This document shows, piece by piece, positions 50,588-59,498 of a stretch of 64,000 nucleotides of DNA. A program made the position numbers and the translations under genes. The stretch is taken from assembly GCA_965214625.1 (NCBI GenBank), contig OZ243962.1, positions 682,001-746,000 of the forward strand, in the 5' to 3' direction. Numbering within the stretch: the first letter of the stretch is position 1; every line of letters begins with the position of its first letter. The notes beneath the pieces are model-generated. The model saw only the letters and a program-made list of their open reading frames with translations. It made no database searches and was not told the origin of the DNA. Source of the stretch: G965214625 sp965214625. Its GTDB lineage: Bacteria > Pseudomonadota > Gammaproteobacteria > Arenicellales > Poriferihabitantaceae.

Positions 50588-51073
50588 ATGAGCCAACGGC
50601 AAATCAATTTTCGCAATCAACGACATGATCACCGGATCTGTATCAACAAGGCGTTGACCCGGGCCAAGACGATCTGCCGGGAAAAACAGGCCCGTTTCAC
50701 AATCCTTCGTCAACGGGTACTGGAAATCATCTGGCAAAGCCATCAACCGATGCGGGCCTATCAGATTCTGAGCATCCTACAGCTCGAAAAAGACAATGCG
50801 GAACCCCCCACAGTCTATCGCGCCCTTGATTTCCTGCTTGCACATCAATTGATACACAAAATCGAATCCCTCAACGCCTATATCGGCTGCGAGTCCTCAA
50901 ACCGACAACACCGCTGTCAATTTCTGATTTGTTCCGGCTGTCAACAGGTGCTTGAAATGGAAGACCGCGAACTTTCACGGTTGATTATGCAAAAAGCGGC
51001 TGCCCGTGATTTCAACGCCAGCTATCAAATGGTAGAAATCAGGGGCCTGTGTTCCACTTGCGTGGCGCAATAA
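50588..51073 (+). CDS. zur: Zinc uptake regulator (Fur family)
   Basis: This 161-residue protein has the Fur-type winged helix (ARFTILRQRVLEIIWQSHQP, PPTVYRALDFLLAHQLIHK), two structural CxxC pairs in ICSGCQQ and CSTCVAQ, and the NRQHRCQFLIC sensing segment. It lacks the HHDHMVC stretch of the Fur at 35.1 kb. With zinc bound it represses zinc import. A likely Zur box lies just upstream and znuC and znuB follow in the same direction, which confirms the assignment. Confidence 0.92.
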   Translation: MSQRQINFRNQRHDHRICINKALTRAKTICREKQARFTILRQRVLEIIWQSHQPMRAYQILSILQLEKDNAEPPTVYRALDFLLAHQLIHKIESLNAYIGCESSNRQHRCQFLICSGCQQVLEMEDRELSRLIMQKAAARDFNASYQMVEIRGLCSTCVAQ

Positions 51074-51095
51074 CACCTGACTGACAACCCAATCA

Positions 51096-51872
51096 ATGAA
51101 AACAAAGCACAATAACCCTGTGCTTGTGAATCTTCAGGACATCTGTGTGCATCGGCAGGGTGAGGTGGTGCTGGATCACATTGATCTGGTGGTGCATTCA
51201 GAGGAGGTCGTCACCCTGATCGGCCCCAACGGGGCCGGAAAAAGTACTTTGACAAAAATCGCACTGCGGCTGATCAAGCCGGATACCGGTCAGGTCTGGG
51301 TTCAATCGGGACTCCGTATTGGCTATGTCCCCCAGACCATTGATCTGGATCCAACCCTGCCCATTTCAACCCGGCGATTCATGCAATTGTCGGGCAGTCG
51401 TTCCGCACAGCAGATACACGAAGTATTGGAACAGGTCGGCACCCCGCATTTGCTGGATTCGCCGTTGCAAGCGGTATCCGGGGGAGAATTGCGGCGGATA
51501 TTACTGGCTCGGGCACTGCTGTGCCATCCTCAACTACTGATTCTGGATGAGCCGACCGCTGGCGTGGATATCACCGGTCAGGCGGAGCTATATACCCTCA
51601 TTCAAGCCATCAGGAAGCAGCGTCAATGCGGTATCTTGTTAATTTCCCACGACCTCCATGTCGTGATGGCAACGACCGACAAGGTAATATGCCTGAACCG
51701 GCATCTTTGTTGCACCGGTTCCGCTGAACATGTTCAGCAGCACCCGGAATTCATTGCCCTGTTCGGTAATGCGGATGCCGGCAAGTTTGCCATTTACCCG
51801 CACCATCATGACCATTCCCATGATCTACGCGGAGAGGTTCTCATTAAATCCCAACCAACCGTCCGAAAATAA
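51096..51872 (+). CDS. znuC: Zinc ABC transporter ATP-binding protein
   Basis: This 258-residue ATPase has Walker A GPNGAGKSTL, the Q-loop in GYVPQTIDLD, the ABC signature variant AVSGGELRRILLARALL and Walker B LLILDEPTAGVD. It energises zinc uptake with ZnuB. The C-terminus holds a histidine-rich stretch (YPHHHDHSHD) that could bind zinc. It follows zur by 22 bases and precedes znuB by 4 bases. Confidence 0.94.
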   Translation: MKTKHNNPVLVNLQDICVHRQGEVVLDHIDLVVHSEEVVTLIGPNGAGKSTLTKIALRLIKPDTGQVWVQSGLRIGYVPQTIDLDPTLPISTRRFMQLSGSRSAQQIHEVLEQVGTPHLLDSPLQAVSGGELRRILLARALLCHPQLLILDEPTAGVDITGQAELYTLIQAIRKQRQCGILLISHDLHVVMATTDKVICLNRHLCCTGSAEHVQQHPEFIALFGNADAGKFAIYPHHHDHSHDLRGEVLIKSQPTVRK

Positions 51873-51876
51873 TCCC

Positions 51877-52671
51877 ATGGATGATTTCCTCATACGGGCA
51901 CTTGTCGGTGGCATCGGTGTCGCTGTCGTCAGTGGTCCACTCGGTTGTCTGGTCATCTGGCAAAGAATGTCTTACTTCGGAGCGGCGCTTTCGCACGCTG
52001 CCTTGTTGGGTATTGCACTTGGTTTGTTGTTCGAAATCAATCTGACGCTGGCCATTCTCTTCATTGCCTGCGGAGTCTCTGTTTTATTATTGCTGATGGA
52101 GAAGCTAAGACTGCTGACATCCGATACCGCCCTGGGCATTTTGGCTCACACTACCCTGGCGCTGGGACTTGTTGTCCTGACCCTGATGCCGACCGTGCGC
52201 ACCGATCTGTTCGCGTATCTTTTCGGTGACATTCTGACCATCACCTGGACCGATATCCTGTGGATATATGTCGGAGGAATAAGCGTCATCATACTTTTAA
52301 TAAACATCTGGCGCCCATTGCTCTCGCTCACCGTTCAACGTGAACTGGCGCTTGTGGATGGCGCCAATGAATCCCGGGTCCGTTTCATTTTCCTGATTCT
52401 GTTAAGCATTGTCGTCGCTGTCTCGATGCAGGTCGTGGGAATTTTGCTCATCGTGTCCCTGCTGATCATCCCGGCCGCCGCAGCGAGAAGACTCTCCCGA
52501 TCACCGGAACAGATGGCACTGCTCGCCAGTGTCATCGGCAGCGTGGCCATTTTCCTGGGACTATTGCTGTCGTTGACCTGGGATACCCCTGCCGGCCCTT
52601 CGATTGTGCTTGTTGCCAGCAGTCTGTTTATCCTGTCATTACCGGTCGCTCTCCTCTTTCAGTCCGAGTGA
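51877..52671 (+). CDS. znuB: Zinc ABC transporter permease
   Basis: This 264-residue protein is an ABC-3 type permease with about eight membrane helices, marked by GPLGCLVIWQRMSYFGAALS near residue 20 and LLIVSLLIIPAAAARRLS near residue 190. The ATG at 51877, right after znuC, gives the normal length; the frame is open further upstream inside znuC. The substrate-binding protein ZnuA is not encoded next to it and must lie elsewhere. Confidence 0.93.
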   Translation: MDDFLIRALVGGIGVAVVSGPLGCLVIWQRMSYFGAALSHAALLGIALGLLFEINLTLAILFIACGVSVLLLLMEKLRLLTSDTALGILAHTTLALGLVVLTLMPTVRTDLFAYLFGDILTITWTDILWIYVGGISVIILLINIWRPLLSLTVQRELALVDGANESRVRFIFLILLSIVVAVSMQVVGILLIVSLLIIPAAAARRLSRSPEQMALLASVIGSVAIFLGLLLSLTWDTPAGPSIVLVASSLFILSLPVALLFQSE

Positions 52672-52719
52672 TCGAAGTGACAACCCCACGAATTATCAGG
52701 CACGGACCATGAACTGAAA

Positions 52720-53631
52720 CTAGGTCCACACCTCGGTGCTGAGATAACGCTCACCGGTATCGGGTAATACCGCCAGCAAGGTTTTGCCCTGGTTTTCTTT
52801 TCGCCTGGCCAACGCCAGCATCCCGTAGGTCGCGGCACCACAGGAAATGCCGCCGAATATGCCCTCTCTCGTGGCCAGCAGTCGAGCCGTTTCATAGGCT
52901 TCTTCCGTTGTAATCGGCAAAATATGATCAAATGAACGCATGTCCAGCGTGTCCGGTATAAACGCCGGTGCAGTTCCCATTATCTTGTGTTTACCGGCAA
53001 TACCCTGGCTCAGGATGGGTGAGTCGGCCGGCTCGGTGGCAACAATTGCAAGGCCGGGATGTCGCTGCTTCAAATACTTTGAAATCCCGGAGATTGTCCC
53101 ACCCGTCCCCGTCGTACACACGATGATATCCAGTGTCTTGCCGAAATCCTGCCAGATTTCGTCGGCGGTGCTTCGATGGGACTCCGGATTAGACGGGTTA
53201 TAGTGCTGCCCGACAAAGAAATAGCCATGTTCTTCGGCCAATCGCTTCGCTTCACTGATCGCCCCAACGGTGCCCTGTTCAGCCGGGGTCAGGACCACCT
53301 CACCCCCATACACCTTGAGAATCAGCTTGCGCTCCTCGCTCATGTCTTGCGACATCACAAACACCGCACGATAGCCCTTGACCGCTGCCACCATGGCCAA
53401 CCCGATCCCGGTATTGCCGGAAGTCGGTTCGATAATCGTATCACCCGGTTTCAGCCTGCCATCCGCTTCGGCATCTTCAATCATTTTTAACGCCGGACGG
53501 TCTTTCACTGATCCCGCCGGATTAAAACTCTCGAGCTTGACCCACAGGGCACAAGTCGATTCAGCACCCAGACGATTCAGCCTGACAGTCGGCGTACGAC
53601 CGATCGCCTGCAGGATATTGTGATATTTCAT
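52720..53631 (-). CDS. cysK: Cysteine synthase (O-acetylserine sulfhydrylase)
   Basis: This 303-residue fold-type II PLP enzyme has the lysine in SFNPAGSVKDRPA near residue 42, the substrate loop PTSGNTGIGLA and the phosphate-binding TTGTGGTISG. The GGISCGAATYGML segment near the C-terminus is typical. It makes cysteine from O-acetylserine and sulfide. The ATG at 53631 was chosen, since homologues start there; an in-frame upstream start would add 15 residues. It is convergent with znuB. CysM is an alternative. Confidence 0.92.
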   Translation of the reverse strand: MKYHNILQAIGRTPTVRLNRLGAESTCALWVKLESFNPAGSVKDRPALKMIEDAEADGRLKPGDTIIEPTSGNTGIGLAMVAAVKGYRAVFVMSQDMSEERKLILKVYGGEVVLTPAEQGTVGAISEAKRLAEEHGYFFVGQHYNPSNPESHRSTADEIWQDFGKTLDIIVCTTGTGGTISGISKYLKQRHPGLAIVATEPADSPILSQGIAGKHKIMGTAPAFIPDTLDMRSFDHILPITTEEAYETARLLATREGIFGGISCGAATYGMLALARRKENQGKTLLAVLPDTGERYLSTEVWT

Positions 53632-54090
53632 TCTCAAACAAAGCTTTAAAAAAACAGTGCGCTTGATCTCGGCCATACCACTCGGGCAACGCCTGTTCGT
53701 ATTTTATCGATCGTCCCGTGCACACAACCGATCTGTCGGCCTGATAATGATGTTTCACGCATGATATCAGGATACTTTATCGGTAGACAGCGTTATAATA
53801 TGAACAACTCCAGTGCGCTTGAATCCGATGAGTCTCGCCCAATACCCACCGTGCCACGGATTGATCCACACCCGTGAATGTGATGGGTTTTTCCGGTTTA
53901 TACGGTCACCACGCCTGTCTCTCTGGATCTTCCATGATAACGGTATCAGTCGAAGAAGCGTCCATAAGGTGCGGCGGCACCATCCCGTCTTTCCCGGTCG
54001 ATAGCACACTGGTCTGCTCCTAAGGTATCGTGCATTCATCGCCCGTGCCCGATCAACAATAAACCGCTTTGTGTAAATCAGTGTCCTGAC
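53632..54090. other. Divergent region between cysK and trpS
   Basis: About 459 bases have no supported gene. Frames on both strands lack ribosome sites and similarity. A TATAAT lies at 53794-53799 on the plus strand, too far from trpS to be certain. No tRNA, T-box or trp-type leader peptide could be recognised. Confidence 0.4.
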
Positions 54091-55092
54091 ATGAAAACCG
54101 TTCTAACAGGTATTACAACAACGGGGGCTCCCCATCTGGGAAACTATGCCGGTGCCATCAAACCCGCCATCGAAGCCAGCTGGAACCCGGAGACACGATC
54201 ATTTTATTTCCTCGCTGACTTTCATGCATTGATAAAATGCCAGGACCCTCAGCAGATTCATCATTCCACGCTGGAAATAGCATCGACCTGGCTGGCATTC
54301 GGCCTGGACCCCGAAAGAGTTTATTTCTACCGACAGTCAGATATTCCCGAAATCGCGGAACTAACCTGGTATCTTGGCTGCGTCACCGCCAAGGGACTCA
54401 TGAATCGGGCCCATGCCTATAAGGCCTCGGTACAAAAGAACCTGGAGAACCATGAAGATCCGGACCATGCCGTGACCATGGGCCTGTTCAGTTATCCCGT
54501 TCTGATGGCGGCTGACATCCTGATGTTCAAGGCGAATGAGGTCCCGGTTGGCCGGGACCAGATTCAGCATGTCGAAATGGCCCGGGATATCGCACAGAGA
54601 TTCAATCACATTTACGGCAATCACCTGACCTTGCCCAAAGCGGTGGTCAATCATGATACCCCGGTCCTGCAGGGACTGGACGGTCAGAAAATGAGCAAGA
54701 GCTATCATAATACGATTCCCCTTTTCGTTCCCGAGAAACAGCTCAGAAAGAAAATCAACCAGATAAAAACCAATCTTAAGGAACCAGGAGAACCCAAGGA
54801 TCCCGATAGCGCAACCGTCTTTCAAATCTGGAAGGCGTTCGCTTCACCCCAGCAAACGGAATATATGCGAAAAGAGTTTGAAAACGGCATTGCCTGGGGG
54901 GAAGCGAAAAAACAATTGTTCGAACTGATCAATACCGAACTAAAAGCACCGAGAGAACGATATCATGAATTAATCCGGCAGCCTGATCATGTCGAACAAA
55001 TTCTGCGCGATGGCGCACAAAAAGCCCGTCATTACAGTCAGACGCTCGTCACTGACCTGCGTCATGCCATCGGTATTCGCCGTTTGAGCTAA
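54091..55092 (+). CDS. trpS: Tryptophanyl-tRNA synthetase
   Basis: This 333-residue class I synthetase has the HIGH-like motif GAPHLGNYAGAIKPAIE near residue 13 and the KMSKS loop in LDGQKMSKSYHNTIPLF near residue 201. The tryptophan-binding region (MAADILMFKANEVPVGRDQ) is clear. It charges tRNA-Trp with tryptophan. It stands alone before the betaine/carnitine region. Confidence 0.96.
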   Translation: MKTVLTGITTTGAPHLGNYAGAIKPAIEASWNPETRSFYFLADFHALIKCQDPQQIHHSTLEIASTWLAFGLDPERVYFYRQSDIPEIAELTWYLGCVTAKGLMNRAHAYKASVQKNLENHEDPDHAVTMGLFSYPVLMAADILMFKANEVPVGRDQIQHVEMARDIAQRFNHIYGNHLTLPKAVVNHDTPVLQGLDGQKMSKSYHNTIPLFVPEKQLRKKINQIKTNLKEPGEPKDPDSATVFQIWKAFASPQQTEYMRKEFENGIAWGEAKKQLFELINTELKAPRERYHELIRQPDHVEQILRDGAQKARHYSQTLVTDLRHAIGIRRLS

Positions 55093-55221
55093 GCGCGGTT
55101 GCCAACGGAATCGATCAGGCACTGATCGATGGGTGGCTTCCTCCTCTCAAGATCGACACGCTGATACACTTTCCCGGGAGAGGATGGGGCGGTATGCCAA
55201 CACATCAGACTCATCGGTATT

Positions 55222-56757
55222 TCACAGCACGATACGATAACGATCCCTGATTTTCCGGTCAATAGCCGGTTGTAAATAGTTCGGGTTGTGTGTTTCGAGT
55301 ATTTTTGTCACTCGGGCATGCGCTCTTTGCCAGATATCCTTGGCTCCTTTCTCAGCCCAGGTCCGGGGTTCTTCCCGGTCGGCAAGCTTGGGATAAAAAT
55401 GCTCTTTTTGCATGGCTTCCATGGTATGGACGCCACCGAGGAAATGCCCCTCCCCGGTGATGGCCTCGCGAATCGCTTCAAAACCCAGGGTTTCCTCGGT
55501 GACCTCGACCCCCCTGATCACCCGGTAGACGTGAGACAGCATTTCATCATCAATGAGAAACGCCTCAAAAGAAGCCCCCAGCAGACTGGCCATCATGCCT
55601 GAGGATTCATACACCATGTTGGCCCCTGCGAGCCCGGTAGCCAGCGAGGACAAAGCTTTCTCCATCCCCATCTGTGCATCAATTGCCTTGGAATCCGCCA
55701 TGCTTGCGGCCACACCTGAAGGCAGCCCCAACCAGTTCGAGAGCTGGGCTGACGCGGCATTGAGCAAGGTAATCTCACCACCACCGCCTGCAAATGCCCC
55801 GGTACGCAGATCAATCACTAAGGGCCAATTGGAGAAAATCATCGGATAACCCGGTTGAAAGAGATTGACCATCACCAGCGCAGCCAGTGTCTCGGCCAGT
55901 GTTGACGCCAGCATGCCGGCAATCGTCGCTGGCGAAGTCGCTCCCGACTGGGCCGCAATGATGTTGTTGATCGGGACACCCCGACGGATACATGCAAGGG
56001 CAACCTCAACCGCGTCGTGTCCATAGCGCAGGGGTGAAATAACGGGACTGACGTGCGCTTTGCAAAAGGGACGCTGCCTGAATTTTCCTTCCCCGCCCAG
56101 GGCCCAATCGAACATATCGACGATCGGATCGACATGCGCTGCCACCGTGAAACTGGTGCCCACCGGTTTCATCGTTCCCTTTAGCAGAACGTAGGCGGTA
56201 TTGACATCCAGATCAAAATTATCAGGCACGTCAGTGGCCACACAACATCGGGTGAACCAGCTGACATTTTTCAGTGTATCCACCAGTCGGGTAAAATCAT
56301 ACAGATCCTGCAATGTCGACGGTCGATAACGCCCGGTTTGAAGATCCAGCGTCTGCACCGCAGCCCCACCTGTCCCGAAATAAACCTTGTCATCGCCCAA
56401 CAGGAAGTCATGTTTGGGGTCCCGCCCGTAAAAGACAAAGGTCCTGGCCGCCCGGCTGATAATGTCTTCCACCATGCTTCGGGGGAAACAAAGACGACCC
56501 AATCGATTGATTGTCGCACCACGCCCAAGCGCCTGCTGCGTCAGTACCGGTGGCGATTCGCCCAGACCCAGTTCCGAAAGAATGCGCAAGGCGGTCGCGT
56601 AGATGGCCTCAATCTGGGGCTCGCTGAGCGGTCGATATTGTCCCCCTGTCTGCCCCGGAGGGCACGGATCAAACGAAGGGGGCCGGCTACGCAGTTCGTG
56701 CATCGCCTCGCGACTGCGCACCCCCCCTCGTCGAGTCTGTCTTCGTTGTCTTGGCAT
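55222..56757 (-). CDS. MttB-family (non-pyrrolysine) methyltransferase, glycine-betaine type
   Basis: This 511-residue protein belongs to the trimethylamine methyltransferase superfamily; the VYFGTGGAAVQTLDL, GYPMIFSNWPLVIDLRTG and GGGEITLLNAA segments are typical. True MttB needs pyrrolysine encoded by an in-frame TAG; this frame has no stop and thus belongs to the standard-residue branch that includes MtgB. Such enzymes move a methyl group from a quaternary amine such as glycine betaine to a corrinoid protein. The corrinoid partner is not in the window. It follows the dimethylglycine-dehydrogenase-like gene by 12 bases, has GAGGG before its start, and would make dimethylglycine for that enzyme. 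Confidence 0.85.
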   Translation of the reverse strand: MPRQRRQTRRGGVRSREAMHELRSRPPSFDPCPPGQTGGQYRPLSEPQIEAIYATALRILSELGLGESPPVLTQQALGRGATINRLGRLCFPRSMVEDIISRAARTFVFYGRDPKHDFLLGDDKVYFGTGGAAVQTLDLQTGRYRPSTLQDLYDFTRLVDTLKNVSWFTRCCVATDVPDNFDLDVNTAYVLLKGTMKPVGTSFTVAAHVDPIVDMFDWALGGEGKFRQRPFCKAHVSPVISPLRYGHDAVEVALACIRRGVPINNIIAAQSGATSPATIAGMLASTLAETLAALVMVNLFQPGYPMIFSNWPLVIDLRTGAFAGGGGEITLLNAASAQLSNWLGLPSGVAASMADSKAIDAQMGMEKALSSLATGLAGANMVYESSGMMASLLGASFEAFLIDDEMLSHVYRVIRGVEVTEETLGFEAIREAITGEGHFLGGVHTMEAMQKEHFYPKLADREEPRTWAEKGAKDIWQRAHARVTKILETHNPNYLQPAIDRKIRDRYRIVL

Positions 56758-56769
56758 ACGGATGGACCC

Positions 56770-59190
56770 TCATGGTCCGGAGAAAACACGCTCATTGAGC
56801 GGATCATACAAACACGGCGCAACCACTGTGGCCGGATAACACTCTTCGAGTATGGAGACCTCCAGGGGTGTCCCGATTTTTGCATAATCCGGCATCACGA
56901 AAGCCAGGGCAATATTCTTGTCAACCCGGTGACCATACCCGCCTGAGGTCACCGAACCGATCTGTCTGCCATTGGCATATACCGGGTCGCCACCGTGTGC
57001 GGGCGCAATATCACTGTCAATCACCATGGACACAAACTGTTTGTCGGGCCCCCGCTTGATTTGTTCAAGCAACCCTTTTTTACCGACAAACGCGGGCTTG
57101 TCCAAGTTGACAAATCGGGTCAAACCTGACTCGATCGGATTGTATTCATAGATCAAATCCGATTTCCATCCCCGATACCCTTTCTCAAGACGCATCGATT
57201 CGGTCGCATACAGGCCAAACTGAACCAGATCGTAAGATTGGCCAGCTGCCATCAGCAGATGCCAGACCAGATACAGCTGTTCATTCGCCACATGCAATTC
57301 AAACGCCAATTCTCCAGAGAAGCTGATGCTCATCGCGAGGACCTCAGCATGACCGACCATCATGCCACGTACCTGCAACCAGGGGAAAGCCGCATTCGAC
57401 CAGTCACAACGGGGAGACACGGACTGCAACAGTGCCCTGGACTGGGGGCCGGCGATCACCAGCGTGGTATGCGTGGTGGTCTTTTCGACCAGCCTGACGG
57501 TCTTTGGCATGTATTGGATCAACCAGTCCCTGTCATGGTACTCCGCCGCCGCCGCAGAACCATACCAATAGCATTCCTCTCCCAGCTTGGCAATGGTCGC
57601 CTCACAAAGCACATTGCCTTTTTCGGTCAACAGATAACACAGATTGACCTTGCCGATCCTTTTTGGCAAAGACCCGCAGCTCATCCGCTCCAGAAACCCG
57701 GTTGCCCCCGGCCCGCTGATTTCATAACGATTAAACCCGGACACTTCCATCAGACCCACGCCGCTTACAATGCCGGCAACCTCCCGGGCCACGATATCCC
57801 GGGTCGCGGTAAAACGATAACTGTGCTCGTCGACAAAATCCGGCGTGGGTTTGAAAAACAGAGCCCGTTCCCAACCGGCAACCACACCCCAGGCACAGTG
57901 ATAGTGATTCAATGCGGTGTACAGGGGAGTGGTACGCGCCAATCTGGCCGCCGGTCGATGCTCATGGGGAAGGTGGTAATGAAACTCGTTCTGATAGTCT
58001 TCTATCGCCTTCAAACAGGTGTACTCGATATTGGCGTACCGACTGAATCGTCTGGGATCAAGAAACCAGGCATCCCACTCACACTCACCATGTACCATGA
58101 TTTCCGCCAGCACCTTTCCGTGCCCTCCCCCTTCGCCAATGCCTGCCCGCAACCCCAAACAGGCAAACGCGTTCGGCACCCCGGGAATCGGGCCCACCAG
58201 AGGCGCCCCGTCCACGGTATAGGTTATCGGACCATTGACTACCGTATGAATCCCGGTGTTGGTCAGTGCCGGCAACCGTTCAAATATTCCTTCCATGTTA
58301 TCCAGACACCGGTCAAGATCAGAAGGACAAAGTGATTTGGTAAAATGCGGATCTATCCCATCCATGCCGAAGGGCTTGCAGTTTTGCTCATAGACCCCGA
58401 CCAGTAACCCGGTCTTTTCCTGCCGACTGTAAAAATCGTCCCCTGGATCCCGGATAATCGGCACACGAAAATCCAACTGTTCGATTTCAGGCATCGATTC
58501 GGTTAAGAAATACATATGTTCCATGGAGGTCACCGGATGAGTCACGCCCAGCATTTTCCCGACTTCATTGACCCGATAACCCGTGGCATTGACTACCATT
58601 TCACAAGTGATATTGCCGTTTTGGGTCTGCACAACAAACTCGCCGTTTGATTTGCGCACGATACCCTGCACCGGATTAAATCGGTAGACTTCAGCACCGG
58701 CTGTCCGCGCCTGTCGGGCCAGCGCAAACGTCAACTGGGCAGGATCAATGTCCCCGTCCAGCGGGTCCCACCAGGCACCCAGCAATTGACCCGGGTTCAT
58801 CAACGGGTGGCGTCGGCCCGCTTCTGCGGCATCGATAAACTCAAAATCCACATCCATTCCCTTCGCCATCCCGATGAAATGCTTGTAGGTATCCACCTGT
58901 TGCGGTGTATGGGCTAGCCGCATCCCGCCTGTTATGTGGTAATTTATGGGAAAATTTGGATCAGCGGCCAGTTGTCGATAGAGATTAATGCTATGGCGTT
59001 TGAGCGCCACCATCGTCTGGTTCGCTCCAAATTGGGTGACCTGAGCCGCAGCGTGCCAGGTTGAACCCGACGTGAGTTCATCTCTTTCAACCAGGACCAC
59101 ATCACTCCAACCCTCACGGGTCAAATGATAAAGCGTCGAACAGCCGGCGATGCCGCCTCCCACAATCACAACCCGAGCATGCGATTTCAT
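56770..59190 (-). CDS. Dimethylglycine/sarcosine dehydrogenase-like flavoprotein with GcvT-type C-terminus
   Basis: This roughly 806-residue protein has an N-terminal DAO-type FAD domain with VVIVGGGIAGCSTLYHL. The TSGSTWHAAAQVT motif follows, whose histidine binds FAD covalently in dimethylglycine dehydrogenase. Residues about 430-800 form an aminomethyltransferase (GcvT) fold that transfers the released one-carbon unit to tetrahydrofolate, with MSISFSGELAFELHV and ESMRLEKGYRGWKSDL. The ATG at 59190 follows GGGGAG and is preferred over one 15 bases upstream. It oxidises dimethylglycine or sarcosine; which one is not certain. It is co-transcribed with the MttB-like gene. Confidence 0.87.
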   Translation of the reverse strand: MKSHARVVIVGGGIAGCSTLYHLTREGWSDVVLVERDELTSGSTWHAAAQVTQFGANQTMVALKRHSINLYRQLAADPNFPINYHITGGMRLAHTPQQVDTYKHFIGMAKGMDVDFEFIDAAEAGRRHPLMNPGQLLGAWWDPLDGDIDPAQLTFALARQARTAGAEVYRFNPVQGIVRKSNGEFVVQTQNGNITCEMVVNATGYRVNEVGKMLGVTHPVTSMEHMYFLTESMPEIEQLDFRVPIIRDPGDDFYSRQEKTGLLVGVYEQNCKPFGMDGIDPHFTKSLCPSDLDRCLDNMEGIFERLPALTNTGIHTVVNGPITYTVDGAPLVGPIPGVPNAFACLGLRAGIGEGGGHGKVLAEIMVHGECEWDAWFLDPRRFSRYANIEYTCLKAIEDYQNEFHYHLPHEHRPAARLARTTPLYTALNHYHCAWGVVAGWERALFFKPTPDFVDEHSYRFTATRDIVAREVAGIVSGVGLMEVSGFNRYEISGPGATGFLERMSCGSLPKRIGKVNLCYLLTEKGNVLCEATIAKLGEECYWYGSAAAAEYHDRDWLIQYMPKTVRLVEKTTTHTTLVIAGPQSRALLQSVSPRCDWSNAAFPWLQVRGMMVGHAEVLAMSISFSGELAFELHVANEQLYLVWHLLMAAGQSYDLVQFGLYATESMRLEKGYRGWKSDLIYEYNPIESGLTRFVNLDKPAFVGKKGLLEQIKRGPDKQFVSMVIDSDIAPAHGGDPVYANGRQIGSVTSGGYGHRVDKNIALAFVMPDYAKIGTPLEVSILEECYPATVVAPCLYDPLNERVFSGP

Positions 59191-59498
59191 TGTGTCTCCC
59201 CTCATATTGAAAACCGACGATCTTCAAGAAAATAAAACCGACCACAGGCAGCCGCGACCTCTTCCCGGCACCTGGAAGATCGCTCCGGTGGTGGTCAACC
59301 TGAATGCCGGGTCTCTCGGCGTTACCCAAACGTTTCCGTCATATGCAACCAAGGCCTGTCTGGATCATACCGGTTGACTCATCGCAAACACGACAGCGAA
59401 CTGGATACCGCTGAGATTCAATCCAACGTCCTGTCGGGCAAGCATCCTGAGACCAGCGTCGAACCAAGGTCGCTGTCCATAACCACCTGCGATACCCA
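59191..59498. other. Gap between acyl-CoA synthetase and dimethylglycine dehydrogenase genes
   Basis: About 308 bases with no supported gene. It probably holds the promoter of the flavoprotein-methyltransferase pair. No clear repeat or terminator was found. Confidence 0.4.

Noticed and set aside
55222..56757. Pyrrolysine-containing MttB
   Set aside because: The frame has no internal TAG and no pyl genes are seen, so it belongs to the standard-residue branch of the family.
57238..58335. 365-residue open frame on the plus strand
   Set aside because: It lies opposite the dimethylglycine-dehydrogenase-like gene and is composed of Gln/Arg/Pro-rich shadow sequence.
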